From Phycisphaerales bacterium (GTDB lineage: Bacteria > Planctomycetota > Phycisphaerae > Phycisphaerales > UBA1924), in assembly GCA_020847535.1 (NCBI GenBank), contig JADLBU010000006.1, positions 36,121-100,120 on the forward strand: a stretch of DNA of 64,000 nucleotides, given 5' to 3'. Shown piece by piece: positions 9,138 through 20,200 of the stretch (positions are counted from its first letter, which is position 1; every line of letters begins with the position of its first letter). The notes beneath the pieces were generated by a model, which made no database searches, was not told the origin of the DNA, and saw only the letters and a list, made by a program, of their open reading frames with translations. Both the position numbers and the translations under genes were made by a program.

Positions 9138-9981
9138 CGGCGCCTCCCCCGGCACTGTCGCCCGTTTCCGCGCCGGACTGAGCATCGGGGACCGCGGCAT
9201 CCAGCTGGATCTTGCGGACCGCGAGCAGGGGGTAGTCCTCGGCATCGCTCGCCAGCACTCGCTGCCCCAGCGCCAGGCACGTGCCCTCGACCGGCTCGGT
9301 GAAGTCCGTCCGCCGCGACATCCTCACGGCCCCATCCTCGGCTCGCTCGCTGCCGGCGTATCTGGTCGGCACCAGCACCGGCTTCTTGGCGCCGGTCGCC
9401 AGTGTCACAAACCCCGGCATCCATACCGCATCACGCAGGTCGGACGGAGCTTCCAGCTCGAGCTCCGCGATCCGCATCCACGGCGCCCAGTAGTACTTGC
9501 CATCCAGGATCAGCTCGACCAACGGGCCCAGCCGGGAATCGGCATCCATCAGCCACGCGAACGGTCGGCCATCGATCAAGCCCGAGATCGATGGCGCTTC
9601 CTCCAGCGCCTTCTCCCGGAGCTGCGCGGCGGCGGCATGGTTGCCCTGAGCGGTCAGCGCCAGCGCCTGCACCATCAGGCCGATCCACGGCTCGGGCTCT
9701 CCCAGGATCATCGGGGACCGCTTGCCCGCGAACACCTCCTCGCGCAGCAGCTCGCACATGATCGCCGGCTTGTACATCTGCGCCATCAGCAGGTTCTTGG
9801 CCTCGATCTGGCTGGCGACCGCGAGCTGGTCGAGGGCACGCTTCCAGTCCCCCGTGACGCACAGGAGCTGGAAGAGGAAGACCCGCAGCTTGGCGTTCGA
9901 TGCATCTTTGCGGATGGCATCCTGAAGGGCGGCCAGCGCCTCGGGCAGGCGGGCTTGCTTGAGCAGATCCTCGGCGAGCAT
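9130..9981 (-). CDS. tagJ: TagJ (ImpE/SciE family) T6SS accessory protein
   Basis: TagJ is an accessory cytosolic protein of a subset of T6SSs. In characterised cases it binds the sheath protein TssB and affects ClpV recruitment. The N-terminal ~120 residues are TPR-like helices with the hallmark stretch NAKLRVFLFQLLCVTGDW followed by KRALDQLAVASQ. The ImpE domain follows, with DGRPFAWLMDADSRLGP and GKYYWAPWMRI, both very characteristic. At 283 residues the size is close to the family norm. ATG 9981 has GGGGAG seven bases upstream. The gene overlaps tssE at its 3' end. Its presence places this locus with the T6SS subgroup that carries tagJ between hcp and tssE. Confidence 0.94.
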   Translation of the reverse strand: MLAEDLLKQARLPEALAALQDAIRKDASNAKLRVFLFQLLCVTGDWKRALDQLAVASQIEAKNLLMAQMYKPAIMCELLREEVFAGKRSPMILGEPEPWIGLMVQALALTAQGNHAAAAQLREKALEEAPSISGLIDGRPFAWLMDADSRLGPLVELILDGKYYWAPWMRIAELELEAPSDLRDAVWMPGFVTLATGAKKPVLVPTRYAGSERAEDGAVRMSRRTDFTEPVEGTCLALGQRVLASDAEDYPLLAVRKIQLDAAVPDAQSGAETGDSAGGGAGV

Positions 9982-10194
9982 GCGTCAACTCCCCGGCCGG
10001 CTCGCCCATCGGCCGCACCGCTGGGACAACCCACCCGTGACAGCCGTTTCGGCGATCCTGTTGGCTGGTTCCACACCCCGCCGCGTCCCGAACACATCCA
10101 TCCCGGCACTTCGGCCAAAGGCCCAGAATCCACGATCACACCAGATCGCGCGGGGAACCCGATCTGCACAAGGCGAAGGATCGCCCTGAAATGC

Positions 10195-10220
10195 CCATCG
10201 GCGTCTTCCGACGCCGATGG
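10195..10220 (-). terminator. stem-loop just downstream of hcp
   Basis: An 11-bp perfect stem (arms 10195-10205 and 10210-10220) with a 4-base loop lies 28 bases after the hcp stop in the 267-base gap before tagJ. On the minus strand it is followed by GCATTTC, not a strong U run, so it may be a leaky terminator or an RNA-stabilising 3' hairpin. Either would let Hcp be made in excess over the downstream baseplate genes. The rest of the gap (9982-10194) shows nothing I can assign. Confidence 0.5.
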
Positions 10221-10248
10221 ATGATTCGACTCGATGCAAGAGCGCTGA

Positions 10249-10734
10249 TCAGCCGCCCTTGTTTTCCATGACATCCCACCACGCCTTGGACGAAGGCAGC
10301 TTGCCGCCCTTCTCATCCATGGGTGTGTACTCCCACTCGATCTTGGAGAACCGGAAGGCCAGGCTCTCCATGGGGAAATCCCCGCCCGAGGAGGCGCTGG
10401 GCTGCACCGAGGACACCACGATGTCCTCGAACGAGTACTTCATGAACACGTGCTTGTCCTTGGTGGACTGGCAGAACTCGATGCACGCCGACTTGATGTG
10501 GGTGCCCGTGCAGCAGTGCCAGTTGAGCTTCGGCGAAGCCTTGTCGACCCGCTTCATCACCGACGCATCCGAGACATCGACGCGCCCGGAGGTGGACTGC
10601 CCGCCGCCGGAATACATCGAGCCCGACATTGACAGCCCGTGGCTGAACGACAGCACCTGGATCCAGTCCTTGTGCTTGCTGTCGTGGCTCTCGCCAGGAA
10701 GACCATCGAGTTTCAGATAAATATCAACTGCCAT
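10249..10734 (-). CDS. hcp: Hcp (TssD), T6SS tail-tube protein
   Basis: Hcp forms stacked hexameric rings that make the expelled inner tube and also chaperones small effectors. The 161 residues begin MAVDIYLKLDGLPGES, the typical start of the family. HKDWIQVLSFSHGLS follows, and GRVDVSDASVMKRVDKASP comes next. Near the end, FSKIEWEYTP is the conserved final strand. The length matches the 160-170-residue family, so it is an unfused Hcp without an effector extension. ATG 10734 has a strong AAGGGAG site upstream. It sits alone between gaps of about 220 bases upstream and 267 downstream, consistent with separate control of a highly expressed product. The palindrome at 10927-10940 and the stem-loop at 10195-10220 flank it. 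Confidence 0.97.
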   Translation of the reverse strand: MAVDIYLKLDGLPGESHDSKHKDWIQVLSFSHGLSMSGSMYSGGGQSTSGRVDVSDASVMKRVDKASPKLNWHCCTGTHIKSACIEFCQSTKDKHVFMKYSFEDIVVSSVQPSASSGGDFPMESLAFRFSKIEWEYTPMDEKGGKLPSSKAWWDVMENKGG

Positions 10735-10926
10735 GAGACACTCCCTTCGTCGTGAATCCTCGGTTCCGAATCGCCGGACGTACGACGCCCGTCCGCTGAG
10801 TTCTCGGCGCTGGACGACCGGGGTTGCGGCTCCGGCCCCCCCACGATATCGGGAAGACCGTCCCAGGATCGCCGTTCAAATCCCTTCCGCAGACCCGACC
10901 AGGACGCTCACGGTCGAAACCTGCGC

Positions 10927-10940
10927 GTGTTTGCAAACAC
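10927..10940. promoter_or_regulatory. perfect 14-base palindrome upstream of hcp
   Basis: GTGTTTGCAAACAC is a perfect inverted repeat in the 221-base gap between the tssC stop and the hcp ATG, 193 bases before hcp. It is AT-richer than its surroundings and could be an operator for a dimeric regulator. I found no convincing -35/-10 pair near it. The rest of 10735-10955 contains a C7 run but nothing else I can name. Confidence 0.3.
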
Positions 10941-10955
10941 TTACGAGCGATACAC

Positions 10956-12440
10956 CTACTTCTTGCCGGACGGAAGCTTGGAGACCAACCGCAGCGACAC
11001 GGTCAGGCCCTCGAGCTGGTAGTGCGGACGAAGGAAGAACTTCGACGAGTAGTAACCGGGATTGCCGGGAACCTCGGCGACCTGGACCTCGGCGGCCGCG
11101 AGCGGGCGGCGGGCCTTGGCATCCTGGCTGGCGCCCGGATCCGGCTCGACGTATTGCATGATCCAGTCGTTGAGCCAGCGCTCCATGTCGGCGCGCTCCT
11201 TGAACGAGCCGATCTTGTCCCGGACCATGCACTTGAGGTAGTGGGCGAACCGGCACGTGGAGAACAGGTACGGCAGCCGGGCGCCCAGGTTGGCGTTGGC
11301 GGTCGCATCCGGATCCGAGTACTCGGCGGGCTTGTGGAGGCTCTGGGCGCCGACGAACACGCCGTAGTCGGTGTTCTTCCAGTGCGAGAGGGGCATGAAG
11401 CCATTCTTGGCGAGCTCGGCCTCGCGGCGATCCGTGATCGCGATCTCCGTCGGGCACTTCATGTCCACGCCGCCGTCATCGGTCGGGAAGGTGTGGCAAG
11501 GCAGGCCCTCGACCATTCCGCCCGACTCCACGCCGCGGATGCAGGCGCACCAGCCGTAGAGCTTGAACGCGCGGTTGATGTTGACGCCCATCGCGTACGC
11601 GGAGTTGGCCCACACGTACTTGCTGGTGTCCGCCGCCGCCGTGTCCTCCTCGTAGGCAAAATCCTCGACCGGGTTGGTCTTGGAGCCATAGGGAAGACGC
11701 GCCAGGAACCGCGGCATCGTGAGTCCGACGTACCGGGCGTCATCACTCTCCCGCAGGCTGCGCCAACCGGCGTACTCGGGTGACTGGAAGATCTTGGTCA
11801 GGTCGCGCGGGTTGCCCAGCTCTCCCCACGACTCCATGTTCATCACATTGGGGTTGGTCGCCGAGATGAACGGGGCGTGCGCTGCCGAGGCGATCTGTGC
11901 GATCTGGCCCAGAAGCTCGACATCCGGCGGCGTGTGGTCGAAGAAGTAATCGCCGACCAGGCAGCCGTAGGGCTGTCCGCCGGGCGTGCCGAACTCCTGC
12001 TCGTAGACCTGCTTGAAGATCGGGCTCTGGTCCCAAGCGGTTCCCTTGAACTTGCCGAGCGTCTTGGCCAGATCCTTCTTTGAGATGTTGAGAACCCGGA
12101 TCTTGAGCGTCTCGTCGGTCTCGGTGTTGTTCACCAGGTGCGAGAGGCCGCGCCACGCCGATTCCAGCTGCTGGAAGTCGGCGTGGTGCATGATCAGGTT
12201 GATCTGGTCGCTGAGCTTCTTGTCGATCGCGGCGATCAGGCTCTCGATGGTCTTGACCGCATCGTCGGAGATCAGCGTCGTGGTCGAGAGTGCCTGCTCG
12301 GCGAGCGTGCGCACCGCGCCCTCGATCGCCTGCTTGGCGCCAGAGGTCTTGGGCTTGAACTCCTTGTTGAGCAGATCCGACAGACCGCCGGACTCGACCA
12401 TCCCGACGTCAAGTTGGCCTTGGGATTGGGACTCAGCCAT
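10956..12440 (-). CDS. tssC: TssC, large sheath subunit of T6SS
   Basis: TssC (VipB) forms with TssB the contractile sheath around the Hcp tube. The 494 residues show the family landmarks in order: ESAWRGLSHLVNNTETDE, VLNISKKDL, the block around GGQPYGCLVGDYFF, and FARLPYG-like sequence (MPRFLARLPYGSKTNPVE). After these comes the C-terminal handshake region with EAELAKNGFMPLSHWKNTDY. I chose ATG 12440 because AGGAGGGAGG lies just upstream and the protein then opens MAESQSQGQ. A longer frame to 12581 would be read out of phase through tssB and is rejected. The start overlaps the end of tssB by 8 bases, so the two subunits are made together. Confidence 0.97.
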   Translation of the reverse strand: MAESQSQGQLDVGMVESGGLSDLLNKEFKPKTSGAKQAIEGAVRTLAEQALSTTTLISDDAVKTIESLIAAIDKKLSDQINLIMHHADFQQLESAWRGLSHLVNNTETDETLKIRVLNISKKDLAKTLGKFKGTAWDQSPIFKQVYEQEFGTPGGQPYGCLVGDYFFDHTPPDVELLGQIAQIASAAHAPFISATNPNVMNMESWGELGNPRDLTKIFQSPEYAGWRSLRESDDARYVGLTMPRFLARLPYGSKTNPVEDFAYEEDTAAADTSKYVWANSAYAMGVNINRAFKLYGWCACIRGVESGGMVEGLPCHTFPTDDGGVDMKCPTEIAITDRREAELAKNGFMPLSHWKNTDYGVFVGAQSLHKPAEYSDPDATANANLGARLPYLFSTCRFAHYLKCMVRDKIGSFKERADMERWLNDWIMQYVEPDPGASQDAKARRPLAAAEVQVAEVPGNPGYYSSKFFLRPHYQLEGLTVSLRLVSKLPSGKK

Positions 12441-12945
12441 TGGAGCCTCCCTCCTGCTTGGGCTGGGCCGCCAGCGCTTTGAGGAGCGTTGGGTCGTTGA
12501 GGAGCTTGGCGACCAGGTCGCCGGCGCCCGACTTGCCATCCATGTACGTGAGAAGGTTCGAGAGCTGCGTACGGGCTTCAAGAAGCTGCCGCAGGGGCTC
12601 GACCTTGCGCGCTACCGCCGCGGGCGAGAAGTCCGCCATGCTCTCGAAGGTGATGTCGACGGCGACGTTCCCCTCGCCGGTCAGGGCGTTGGGCACCTGG
12701 AACGCGGCCCGGGGCTTCATGCTCTTGAGCCGGTCGTCGAAGTTGTCGACATCGATCTCGAGGAACTTGCGGTCGGCGACCGCGGGCAGCGCCTCTGCGG
12801 GCTTGCCCGACAAATCCGCCATGACGCCCATGACGAACGGCAGGTTGATCTTCTTCTCCGCGCCGTACAGCTCCAGGTCGTACTCGATCTGTACGCGAGG
12901 CGCTCGGTTGCGCTGGATGAACTTCTGACTGCTGGCCTTTGCCAT
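12433..12945 (-). CDS. tssB: TssB, small sheath subunit of T6SS
   Basis: TssB (VipA) intertwines with TssC in the contractile sheath. The 170 residues include SSQKFIQRNRAPRVQIEYD at the start. INLPFVMGVMADLSGKP is the best-conserved block of this family and comes next. FLEIDVDNFDDRLKSMKPR and LRQLLEARTQLSNLLTYMDG follow, the last being the sheath-interlock helices. I chose ATG 12945, with AAGGAG six bases upstream; the preceding GTG at 12948 is too close to that site. The gap of 283 bases upstream (12946-13228, to tssA) has no recognisable gene. It is long enough for a promoter driving tssB-tssC, but I could not pick one out. Confidence 0.97.
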   Translation of the reverse strand: MAKASSQKFIQRNRAPRVQIEYDLELYGAEKKINLPFVMGVMADLSGKPAEALPAVADRKFLEIDVDNFDDRLKSMKPRAAFQVPNALTGEGNVAVDITFESMADFSPAAVARKVEPLRQLLEARTQLSNLLTYMDGKSGAGDLVAKLLNDPTLLKALAAQPKQEGGSNG

Positions 12946-13228
12946 CACCCGCTCCTTAGTTGAATGCCGGTCGTTCCACGATCGGTACGCCGGGCGAGAC
13001 CGCCCTTGGCCGCAGGGACCGAGCGGCGACGCGAGATATTCACAGTACGTCGTCTGTTGAACAACGGCGCAGTGTTTGTAAGGACGCCCTCACCCCCCGC
13101 TCCGCGAATGTGACCTCCCGTCAAGCAGCCGCCCGGGCCGGGGGATCCTCACCAGGGGCCCCCCTTGGCCCTTCCACCTCTGTCCGTCGCCAACCCACCC
13201 CACTCTTCGCCCCGCCTCATCCAACGCC

Positions 13229-14266
13229 TCACGTCGGTTGTTCGGGAGGAGTGCTGATGGTGATCAGCATGCCGACCGCGTCGGGCGTCAATACCCGGAC
13301 GATGTCGGCGAACGACTTACCAACCATCTGCTCGGCACACTTGATGAACAGCGTCACCGGGCTCGATGGCTCCACACGGTCATAGTAACTGACGATCTTG
13401 GTAAAAGCGAGCAGCACATCGTCCCGCGAATGAACGTCGCCGGCGATCCGAGCGCCTCCGCCCCCGCTTCCGACACCCTCCGGACCCGCCTCGGCCCCGG
13501 GGATGGACGGGAGGCGTTTGCGCACCTGCTTGCCGACCTCGGTCAGCAGGCTCCGCAGCGGGGCAAAGTCGACGGATCGGCCATGCCCAACCCGGTCGGT
13601 CAGCACCGCCTCGATCGTCTTGACGTGCTCCAGGCAGGCATCGATCTCCTCGACCCGCTGGGTGAGCGCCTCGGGCTCGACATCCCGGAAGACCGCCTCG
13701 ATCCCCGTCGCGTCGAGGTTGACCGCCCCCTCTCCCTCGGCGGGAGGGAGCTCTCCCATCGCGACCAGGATATCCCGGTACGCGACCCGGCCCGCCATGC
13801 GCGACTCGGCCAGGGGCAGATCCCTGATCCCCTCGATGAAGCGGATCGAGTCACCCATGGTCCCCGGGGGGGCCAGCATGGATGCCAGGATGTTCACCCG
13901 CTCGGTGGGGTCGTTGCCATCCTCGGGGTCCAGCCGGGGAAACATGCTTTCCCAGTACTGCTCGAGCAGCCCCCGCAGCACCGCAAGACCATCCCGCACC
14001 CCCGGATACCCCGACATCCGCAGCTCGGAGCTCGCCAGCAGGAGCCCCACCCGCAAATCCTTTGTCCGGACCAGCAGCTCCAGCGTCCCATCCCGAACCG
14101 CTCGCCAATCGGGCGGCTGGGCCGGGGCGTTGGTGAAGGGATCCTCGGGGGTTCCCTCCGCGGCCCGCATGACCTCCATGTAACGCTGGTCGTAGCGCAG
14201 ATCCTCACCGCCCGGCTGTTCGGCCGAGACCGGTGCAAGCAGACGTGTCACATCGAGAACACTCAC
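13229..14266 (-). CDS. tssA: TssA, T6SS cap / sheath-assembly protein (short TssA1-like form)
   Basis: TssA starts baseplate and tail assembly and stays at the growing distal end of the sheath. The N-terminal ImpA domain is clear: QPGGEDLRYDQRYMEVMRAAEG, then WRAVRDGTLELLVRTKDLRVG, and LLEQYWESMFPRLDPEDGND. The C-terminal part has SRDDVLLAFTKIVSYYDRV followed by EPSSPVTLFIKCAEQMVGKS, as in short TssA proteins. Length is 345 residues. I prefer GTG 14266, which has GGAGG seven bases upstream, over GTG 14272, which lies almost on that site. The GGAGG begins right after the tpsA stop codon, so translation is probably coupled to the giant exoprotein gene. That linkage is unusual for tssA. Confidence 0.94.
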   Translation of the reverse strand: MSVLDVTRLLAPVSAEQPGGEDLRYDQRYMEVMRAAEGTPEDPFTNAPAQPPDWRAVRDGTLELLVRTKDLRVGLLLASSELRMSGYPGVRDGLAVLRGLLEQYWESMFPRLDPEDGNDPTERVNILASMLAPPGTMGDSIRFIEGIRDLPLAESRMAGRVAYRDILVAMGELPPAEGEGAVNLDATGIEAVFRDVEPEALTQRVEEIDACLEHVKTIEAVLTDRVGHGRSVDFAPLRSLLTEVGKQVRKRLPSIPGAEAGPEGVGSGGGGARIAGDVHSRDDVLLAFTKIVSYYDRVEPSSPVTLFIKCAEQMVGKSFADIVRVLTPDAVGMLITISTPPEQPT

Positions 14267-14280
14267 CCGCACGCCTCCGA

Positions 14281-17200
14281 TCAGTTCCTCGCCCGAATGC
14301 CGGCGATCGCCGCCGCCACCTGCTCCTTGGACACATCACCTTCAGTCGGCGCGAGATATCCAAGCACCGTGTCCTTGGGCACACTGGCCTCACCGGGCGA
14401 CAGACCAAGGGCGTCGATCTTCTCCATGAACGCGTGGACCGACGTCAAGAGATCCTTGGCCTGGCTCTGAGTTGGATCAGATTGGACGAAGGCGATGTAC
14501 TCCTCGGTCGTCACATCCGCGACCGGCTTGCCCACCTTCTTGGCGCACTCGGACCACGAGCTCGCCACGATCTCCGCCATCCGATCGCTCCATACCGCGT
14601 CGGCGGCAGCACCCTCCATTGCGACTGCCTTGATGTTCCGGTGTGCCTCGAGCACATCCCGGACCAACTCGATCGCCAGGCGGTTTGCTGTGATCTCGTA
14701 GTCTCTATCGGCCGGGTTGAGCACGCTTGGCACATCGTTGTAGATCGCCCGGCCCGCCAGGAAATCAACCTGGTCGTCGAGCGACAGCTCCTTGACGTAG
14801 ATCCCGACCTGCTTGAGCTGCTCCTTCAGGGCACCGGAGATTCCCACACCCTGCGTCACCATTCCCGAGTCGGCTTCCTTGGGCGTTGCGCCGGCGATCG
14901 CCGTGGCGACGTTGGTCGCCGAGCGGCCGTCGGCCCGCAGATCCAGCGGCATCAGCACGGCCGCGTTGCCCTTCTGGAAGCTGTTCGCCGAGACGCCGTT
15001 CTCGAACTGCAGCGACTGTGCAAGGCCGTTGCTGACGTTGACGGAGATCGCCCCGATCGAGTCGGCGCCGAACGTCACGCTCTCCCCGCCGTCAACCGTC
15101 TCCAGCTCCGCCGGGCTCGAGAACGAGATCCCGTTGCGGCCGACGATGTCCAGGCCGATGTCGGGCTGCGTGATTCCCGAACCACTGGTCACCAGCGGCG
15201 CCGGCCGCCGGCCCGCCAGCCGGATTACATCCGAACGCACCACGATCGCGCCCGTCGAGCTGACATCTCCCAGCCGCACCAGCGATGCGTTCGCGGATGA
15301 ACTGCCGCCGATGTTGAGGTTGCCGAACACCGTGATCTTCTGCCCGAAGCCCATCACGAACTGGTCGGCATTGATCGAGAGGTCCGCGGGCGAATCGAAG
15401 CTGATCCCCCCGTCGCCCGTGAACTTCACGCTGCCGTCGCTGTTGAATGACTCGCGCGGGGCGATCACGATCGTCGACAGCGGTGGGATCGTGGATCCAT
15501 TCGGATCGGTGGTGTTGTCGCCGAACTGAAGGGTCGCCAGCGGAGAACCCTCACCGATCGAGCCGCCGATCCGGACGACCGAGGCCACCGTCGTCTCGTT
15601 GCCCGCGGGCCGTGCCCCGTTGATCGTCAGCGACCGCGCTGTGCCGTCGCTGTTGATGTTGCCAAGGATGGCCACCTCTCCGGCGTTCCCGCCGGCGAGG
15701 ATGCTCGAGTCATTGATGAGGCGCAGCCCGCCATCAACCGAGATGGCGCCGTCGACCGTCGAAAGCGTGCTGCCCAGCGACATGGGCGTCACGCTGATGA
15801 ACGACTGGTTGCCCTGGGTCGCGACGTCCGAGATCGTCATCGAATTGGCGGTGGCGAGCAGGGAGGTCAGGGGTGTCGTCGCTCCGATCGGCTGCACGCT
15901 GATCGACCCGGCTCCGGCATTCAGCGTCAGCGCCGATGCCCCGTTCACCGTCCCGAGCGAGATCGTCCCACCCGAGGTCTGGATGGTGTGTGCCGACCCC
16001 GTCAGCGACATGTTGCCCACGCTGGTGATGTTCCCCGCGCCGGTGGACACCAGGTTGCTCGAAGCATTCACATCGCCCGTGTAGGTCTGAGCGCCAGAGG
16101 TCGTGACACCCGAGAGGGCGATCCCGGCTCCGGTGATCGCCAGCGCATCCGGGGCCGCCCCCAGGCCTCCCACCGTCCCGACAGTAATGTTGCTGGCACC
16201 GGAGTTGAACGTGAGGTTCTGACCGCCCTCGACCGTGCCCAGCGAGATGCCGCCATTGCTCGTCTGGACGGTGTGATCGGCATCGGTGAACGCCAGCGGG
16301 CCGGCGACCAGGATGCCGCCGGTGCCGGTCGAGATGAGGTTCCCGCCCGCGGTCGTGATGCCGTTGTAGTTCTGCTCACCGGTGGTGGTGACATCGTTGA
16401 TCCCGATGGTTCCACCAACGAGCGTCACAGCGCCGGCGGTGGTATCACCGACGACCGATATGGCCCCGGCACCGCCGTTGACGATGAACGATGTGCCCGC
16501 GGCGACGTTGCCGCCGGCCGACAGCGGGCCGGTGACAAGCACGCCCCCGCCGCTGTTGAGGTTGCCCGTGGAGGCGGTCGAACCGGTATATGTCTGGTCG
16601 GCCGTCGTCGTGACCGAGACCACCGAAATCGATGAGCCCGTCAGCGTCGCGGAAGCTGCGCTCGTGGCGCCGCCGATCGTGATCCCGTTGGCGCCGGTGT
16701 CGGCGGTCAGCGAGCCCGCAGCGCTCACATCCCCGCTCACGGAGAATGGACCCGTCGAGGCGGCAATCGCCCCCTGGTTGCTGGTCAGGTTGCCCGTGGT
16801 CGTGAGAGAGCCCGTATAGGCCTGATCCCCCGCGGTCGTGATGTTGCCCGAAGTGATCGCGCCGGTCGCGGCCAGGAACTCAAGGGCGGTCCCACCACCC
16901 ACATTCTGGAACGCGATCCCCGAGGAGCCCGCGTTCACGGTGAGCCCCTGCTGCCCGGCGGCTGCGCCATTGAGATCGCCCGAGAACGTGACTGCCCCGC
17001 CCGAGAGGATCTGGGCGTCGCGCATCACCGTGACGGCGTTGGCGAAGCCGATCGTTCCCGTGCCCGTCGCCAGATTGCCATCCAGCGCGGCGGCCCCGCC
17101 GTACTGCTGGGCCCCGGTCGTTGAGACCGACTTGAGCTGGACCGCACCGCCGGAGGCCGTGACCGATGCAAGCCGGCGATCGGTCGCCGTACCCACATCA

Positions 17201-20200
17201 CCGCCGAAGGCGATCGTGCCCGCGCCGGCGTTGGCCGTCAGGGCCGTTGCGCCGTTGGCGCTGCCGTTGACATCGTTGGCGAACGTGATGTTGCCGCCGC
17301 CGGTCAGCGCAGTCACCGATGCGGGTGTCAGCGTCGTCGGGCCGGTCACGGTGATCGTGCCGGCGCCGCCGGTCCGGAGGTTGCCTCCGACACGGACCTC
17401 GGTCCCGCCCGTCAGCGAGATCGGGCTTGCGCCCAGCGAGCGGAGCTGGTTGGTCGTCGTGAGCGTGCCCGTGGCGTTGTAGGTCTGGGCCTCGTCGGTC
17501 GTCGTGCTGCCGGTCGAGATGTCGGCGCCCGTGGCCGTGATCGAATCAAGCCCCGCGGTGTTGACATCGTGGTTGACGCCGCTGATATCGATGTTGCCCG
17601 TGCCCGCCGTCAGCGTCAGGTCCGTATCCGCGCCGGTGACGTTGCCGGCGACCGTGATCGATCCCCCGCCCGTGACGACCGCAAGCGCCGCCGGACCAAG
17701 CGCGACGTTCCCGGTAGCGGTGACGTTGCCGCCCGCGGTTGTCAGGTTTCCGCCCAGCGTGGTCGGACCGTCATAGAGCTGGCCGCCCGTGGTCTGGACC
17801 GTGCTGGTCGTGGCGATCGTCCCGCCGCTGGCCGCGAACGACTGCACCGGAGTGGTTCCCCCGACCGTTCCAACCGAGATCGCCCCGCCCGGGGCGTTGA
17901 TCGTGAGGTTGGCCGCACCATCCACGGCCGCGAGCGTCACGTTCTCGTTGCCGCTGGTCGTGAAGTTCTGTGATGACCCGTTGAGCGTGGTGTCGCCGCT
18001 GACGGCGATCGAACCGTTGACCGATGTCAGATTCCCGCTCACCGCGGCATCCCCGGTGAAGGCGATGTCGCCGTTGGTCGTGGTCGCCAGGTTGCCGGTT
18101 GCGGTCGTATTCCCGGTGTAGCTCTGGTTGCCCGTGGAGGAGACACCCGTGACGGCGATCGTGTTGCCCGTCACAGTCAGCGTCGAGAGACCCGAGGCGC
18201 TACCCGTGATCCCCACATCCCCGCCGCCCGCATTGATCGCCAGCGCGTTGCCGGCGCCCGTCACCGTGCCGTTGAGAGTGACATCATCCGCCGCAGCGCC
18301 AGCGCTCGTGATGGCAATCGCCCCGTCAAGCGTCGTCGCGCCGGTCACGGCGATCGCGCCCGTCCCGGTGCTCGTCAGGTCGCCAGAGAGCGTGGTCGCA
18401 CCTGTGTACGCCTGGTTGCCAGTCGATGTGACGTTCTGCAGCGCGATCGTCGCGCCTCCGGCCGTGAAGTCCTCCAGTCCGGTCGCATTGCCGGCGACGA
18501 CGATGTCGCCCGCGCCGGCCGTCAGCGTCAGGTCGTTGGCAGCGCCGGTGATCGCCACCAGGTTGATGTCCCCGCCCGTGCTGGTGATCGAGCGATCCCC
18601 CGCCAGCGTCGTGGTCCCCACGACCGAGACATTTCCGCCCGCGGTCGCCAGGTCGCCGTTGATGGTCAGTCCGCCCGTGTACGACTGGTTTCCAGTCGTC
18701 GTGACAGCCTGGACCGAGATGGTGTTGCCCGTCGCCGTCAGGGTCGAAAGGCCGCTGGCGTTGCCGCCGATCGTGGCGCTGCTTCCCGCGCCCGTCAGCG
18801 TCAGCGCATTGCCGCCACCGGTCACCGTGCCGCTCAGCTGGACACCGCCGGTCGTGCCGCTGACCGCGGAAGTGCCCGCAAGCGTCGTGTTGCCCGTTAT
18901 GAATACGTGCGCGCCCGAGCTGGCGAGGTTGCCGTTGAGCGTCGTCGCGCCGGTGTAGTCCTGGTTGCCCGTGCTCGATACCGCCCGCAGCGAGATGGTT
19001 GCCCCGGTCGCATCGACCGTGGTCAGCCCGCTGGCAGCGCCCTGGAGGGCGATCGCCCCCGCAGCGCCAGAGTCAAGCGTCAGGGCATTGCCGCCGCCCG
19101 TGATCGTGCTCGTGAAGGTGATGTCGTCGCTGGCGGATCCGCCGTTGGTGGTGATCTCCACGGTGTCCGACAGCGTCGCCGCCCCGGTGAGCACGATCGA
19201 ACCGGCGGTCGTGCTTGTGAGATCCCCGCCCAGCGTCGTCGGGCCTGTGTACGACTGGGCTCCCTGCGTCGTCACCCCCGGAAGCGTGATCGATGCACCG
19301 GTGGCCGTGAGAGATGCCAGGGGCGTTCCAACCCCGCCCACCGCACCGGTCATCAAGATCGCCGCTTCGCCCGCATCGACGATCAACTCTCTCGCCGTCC
19401 CGTCCGAGTTGATGGTGGACCCGAACGTGATATCCGCCCCGTTATCGTCGAGCGAAACAATCGAAATCGAGTTGCCGCTTCCGGGCGATAGCGTGACCGC
19501 CCCGTCCAGGCTGATCGGGCCATCCTCTGTCTGGATGTTTCCCTCCAGCTCGATCGTGGAAGTCGAGATCGTCACCGACCCGTTCGATGTGCCCGTGATC
19601 CCGGTCACGGTGGCGCTCGACCCGCGGAACACAAACGGATCCAAAATCGTCACCGTGTCGATCGCGATCGCGTGCGTGCCGTTGCTTCGGCCGATGGTCA
19701 CCAGCACCAGGTCCGGCTGCGTCCCGATCGCCGCCAGCTCTCCATCGCTGATGTGCAGCCCCACCCCGTCCGCCGCCGTGCCGACATCGATCGCCAGGTT
19801 GGGAGTGAACGGCTGGAGCGTCAAGCCGCCCGTCCCCGTCACCGACCCGTTCCCACCCGTGAAGTTCAGCTCATCGCCCGTCAGCGTCAGGTTGTTGCCG
19901 TTGAGGTCCAGATCACCCGAGAACGTCAGCGTCCCCGTGCCGATCGACACCTCCGCGTTGGACTGCACATCCGCATCCCCGATCGTCACGCTCGGGGATG
20001 GGCTGAAATCCAGGTCGGTGGAGATGATGAACGGCCCATTGCCGCTGATCGTCAGGTTCGCCCCGGCAACCTTGGAAGCCGTCGTGATCGACACCGAGCC
20101 GTCGTCGGACTGCAGCGTGTAGTTGACGCCCTGGACATTCGTCGCGGCGTTAAACTGCGATGCGTTGGCGATCTGCGAATCGACGATGTTGCCATCCTGG

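Noticed and set aside
16079..19260. CRISPR-like or satellite repeat
   Set aside because: The periodic units are diverged, in frame and fully coding within tpsA; there are no short identical repeats with unique spacers.
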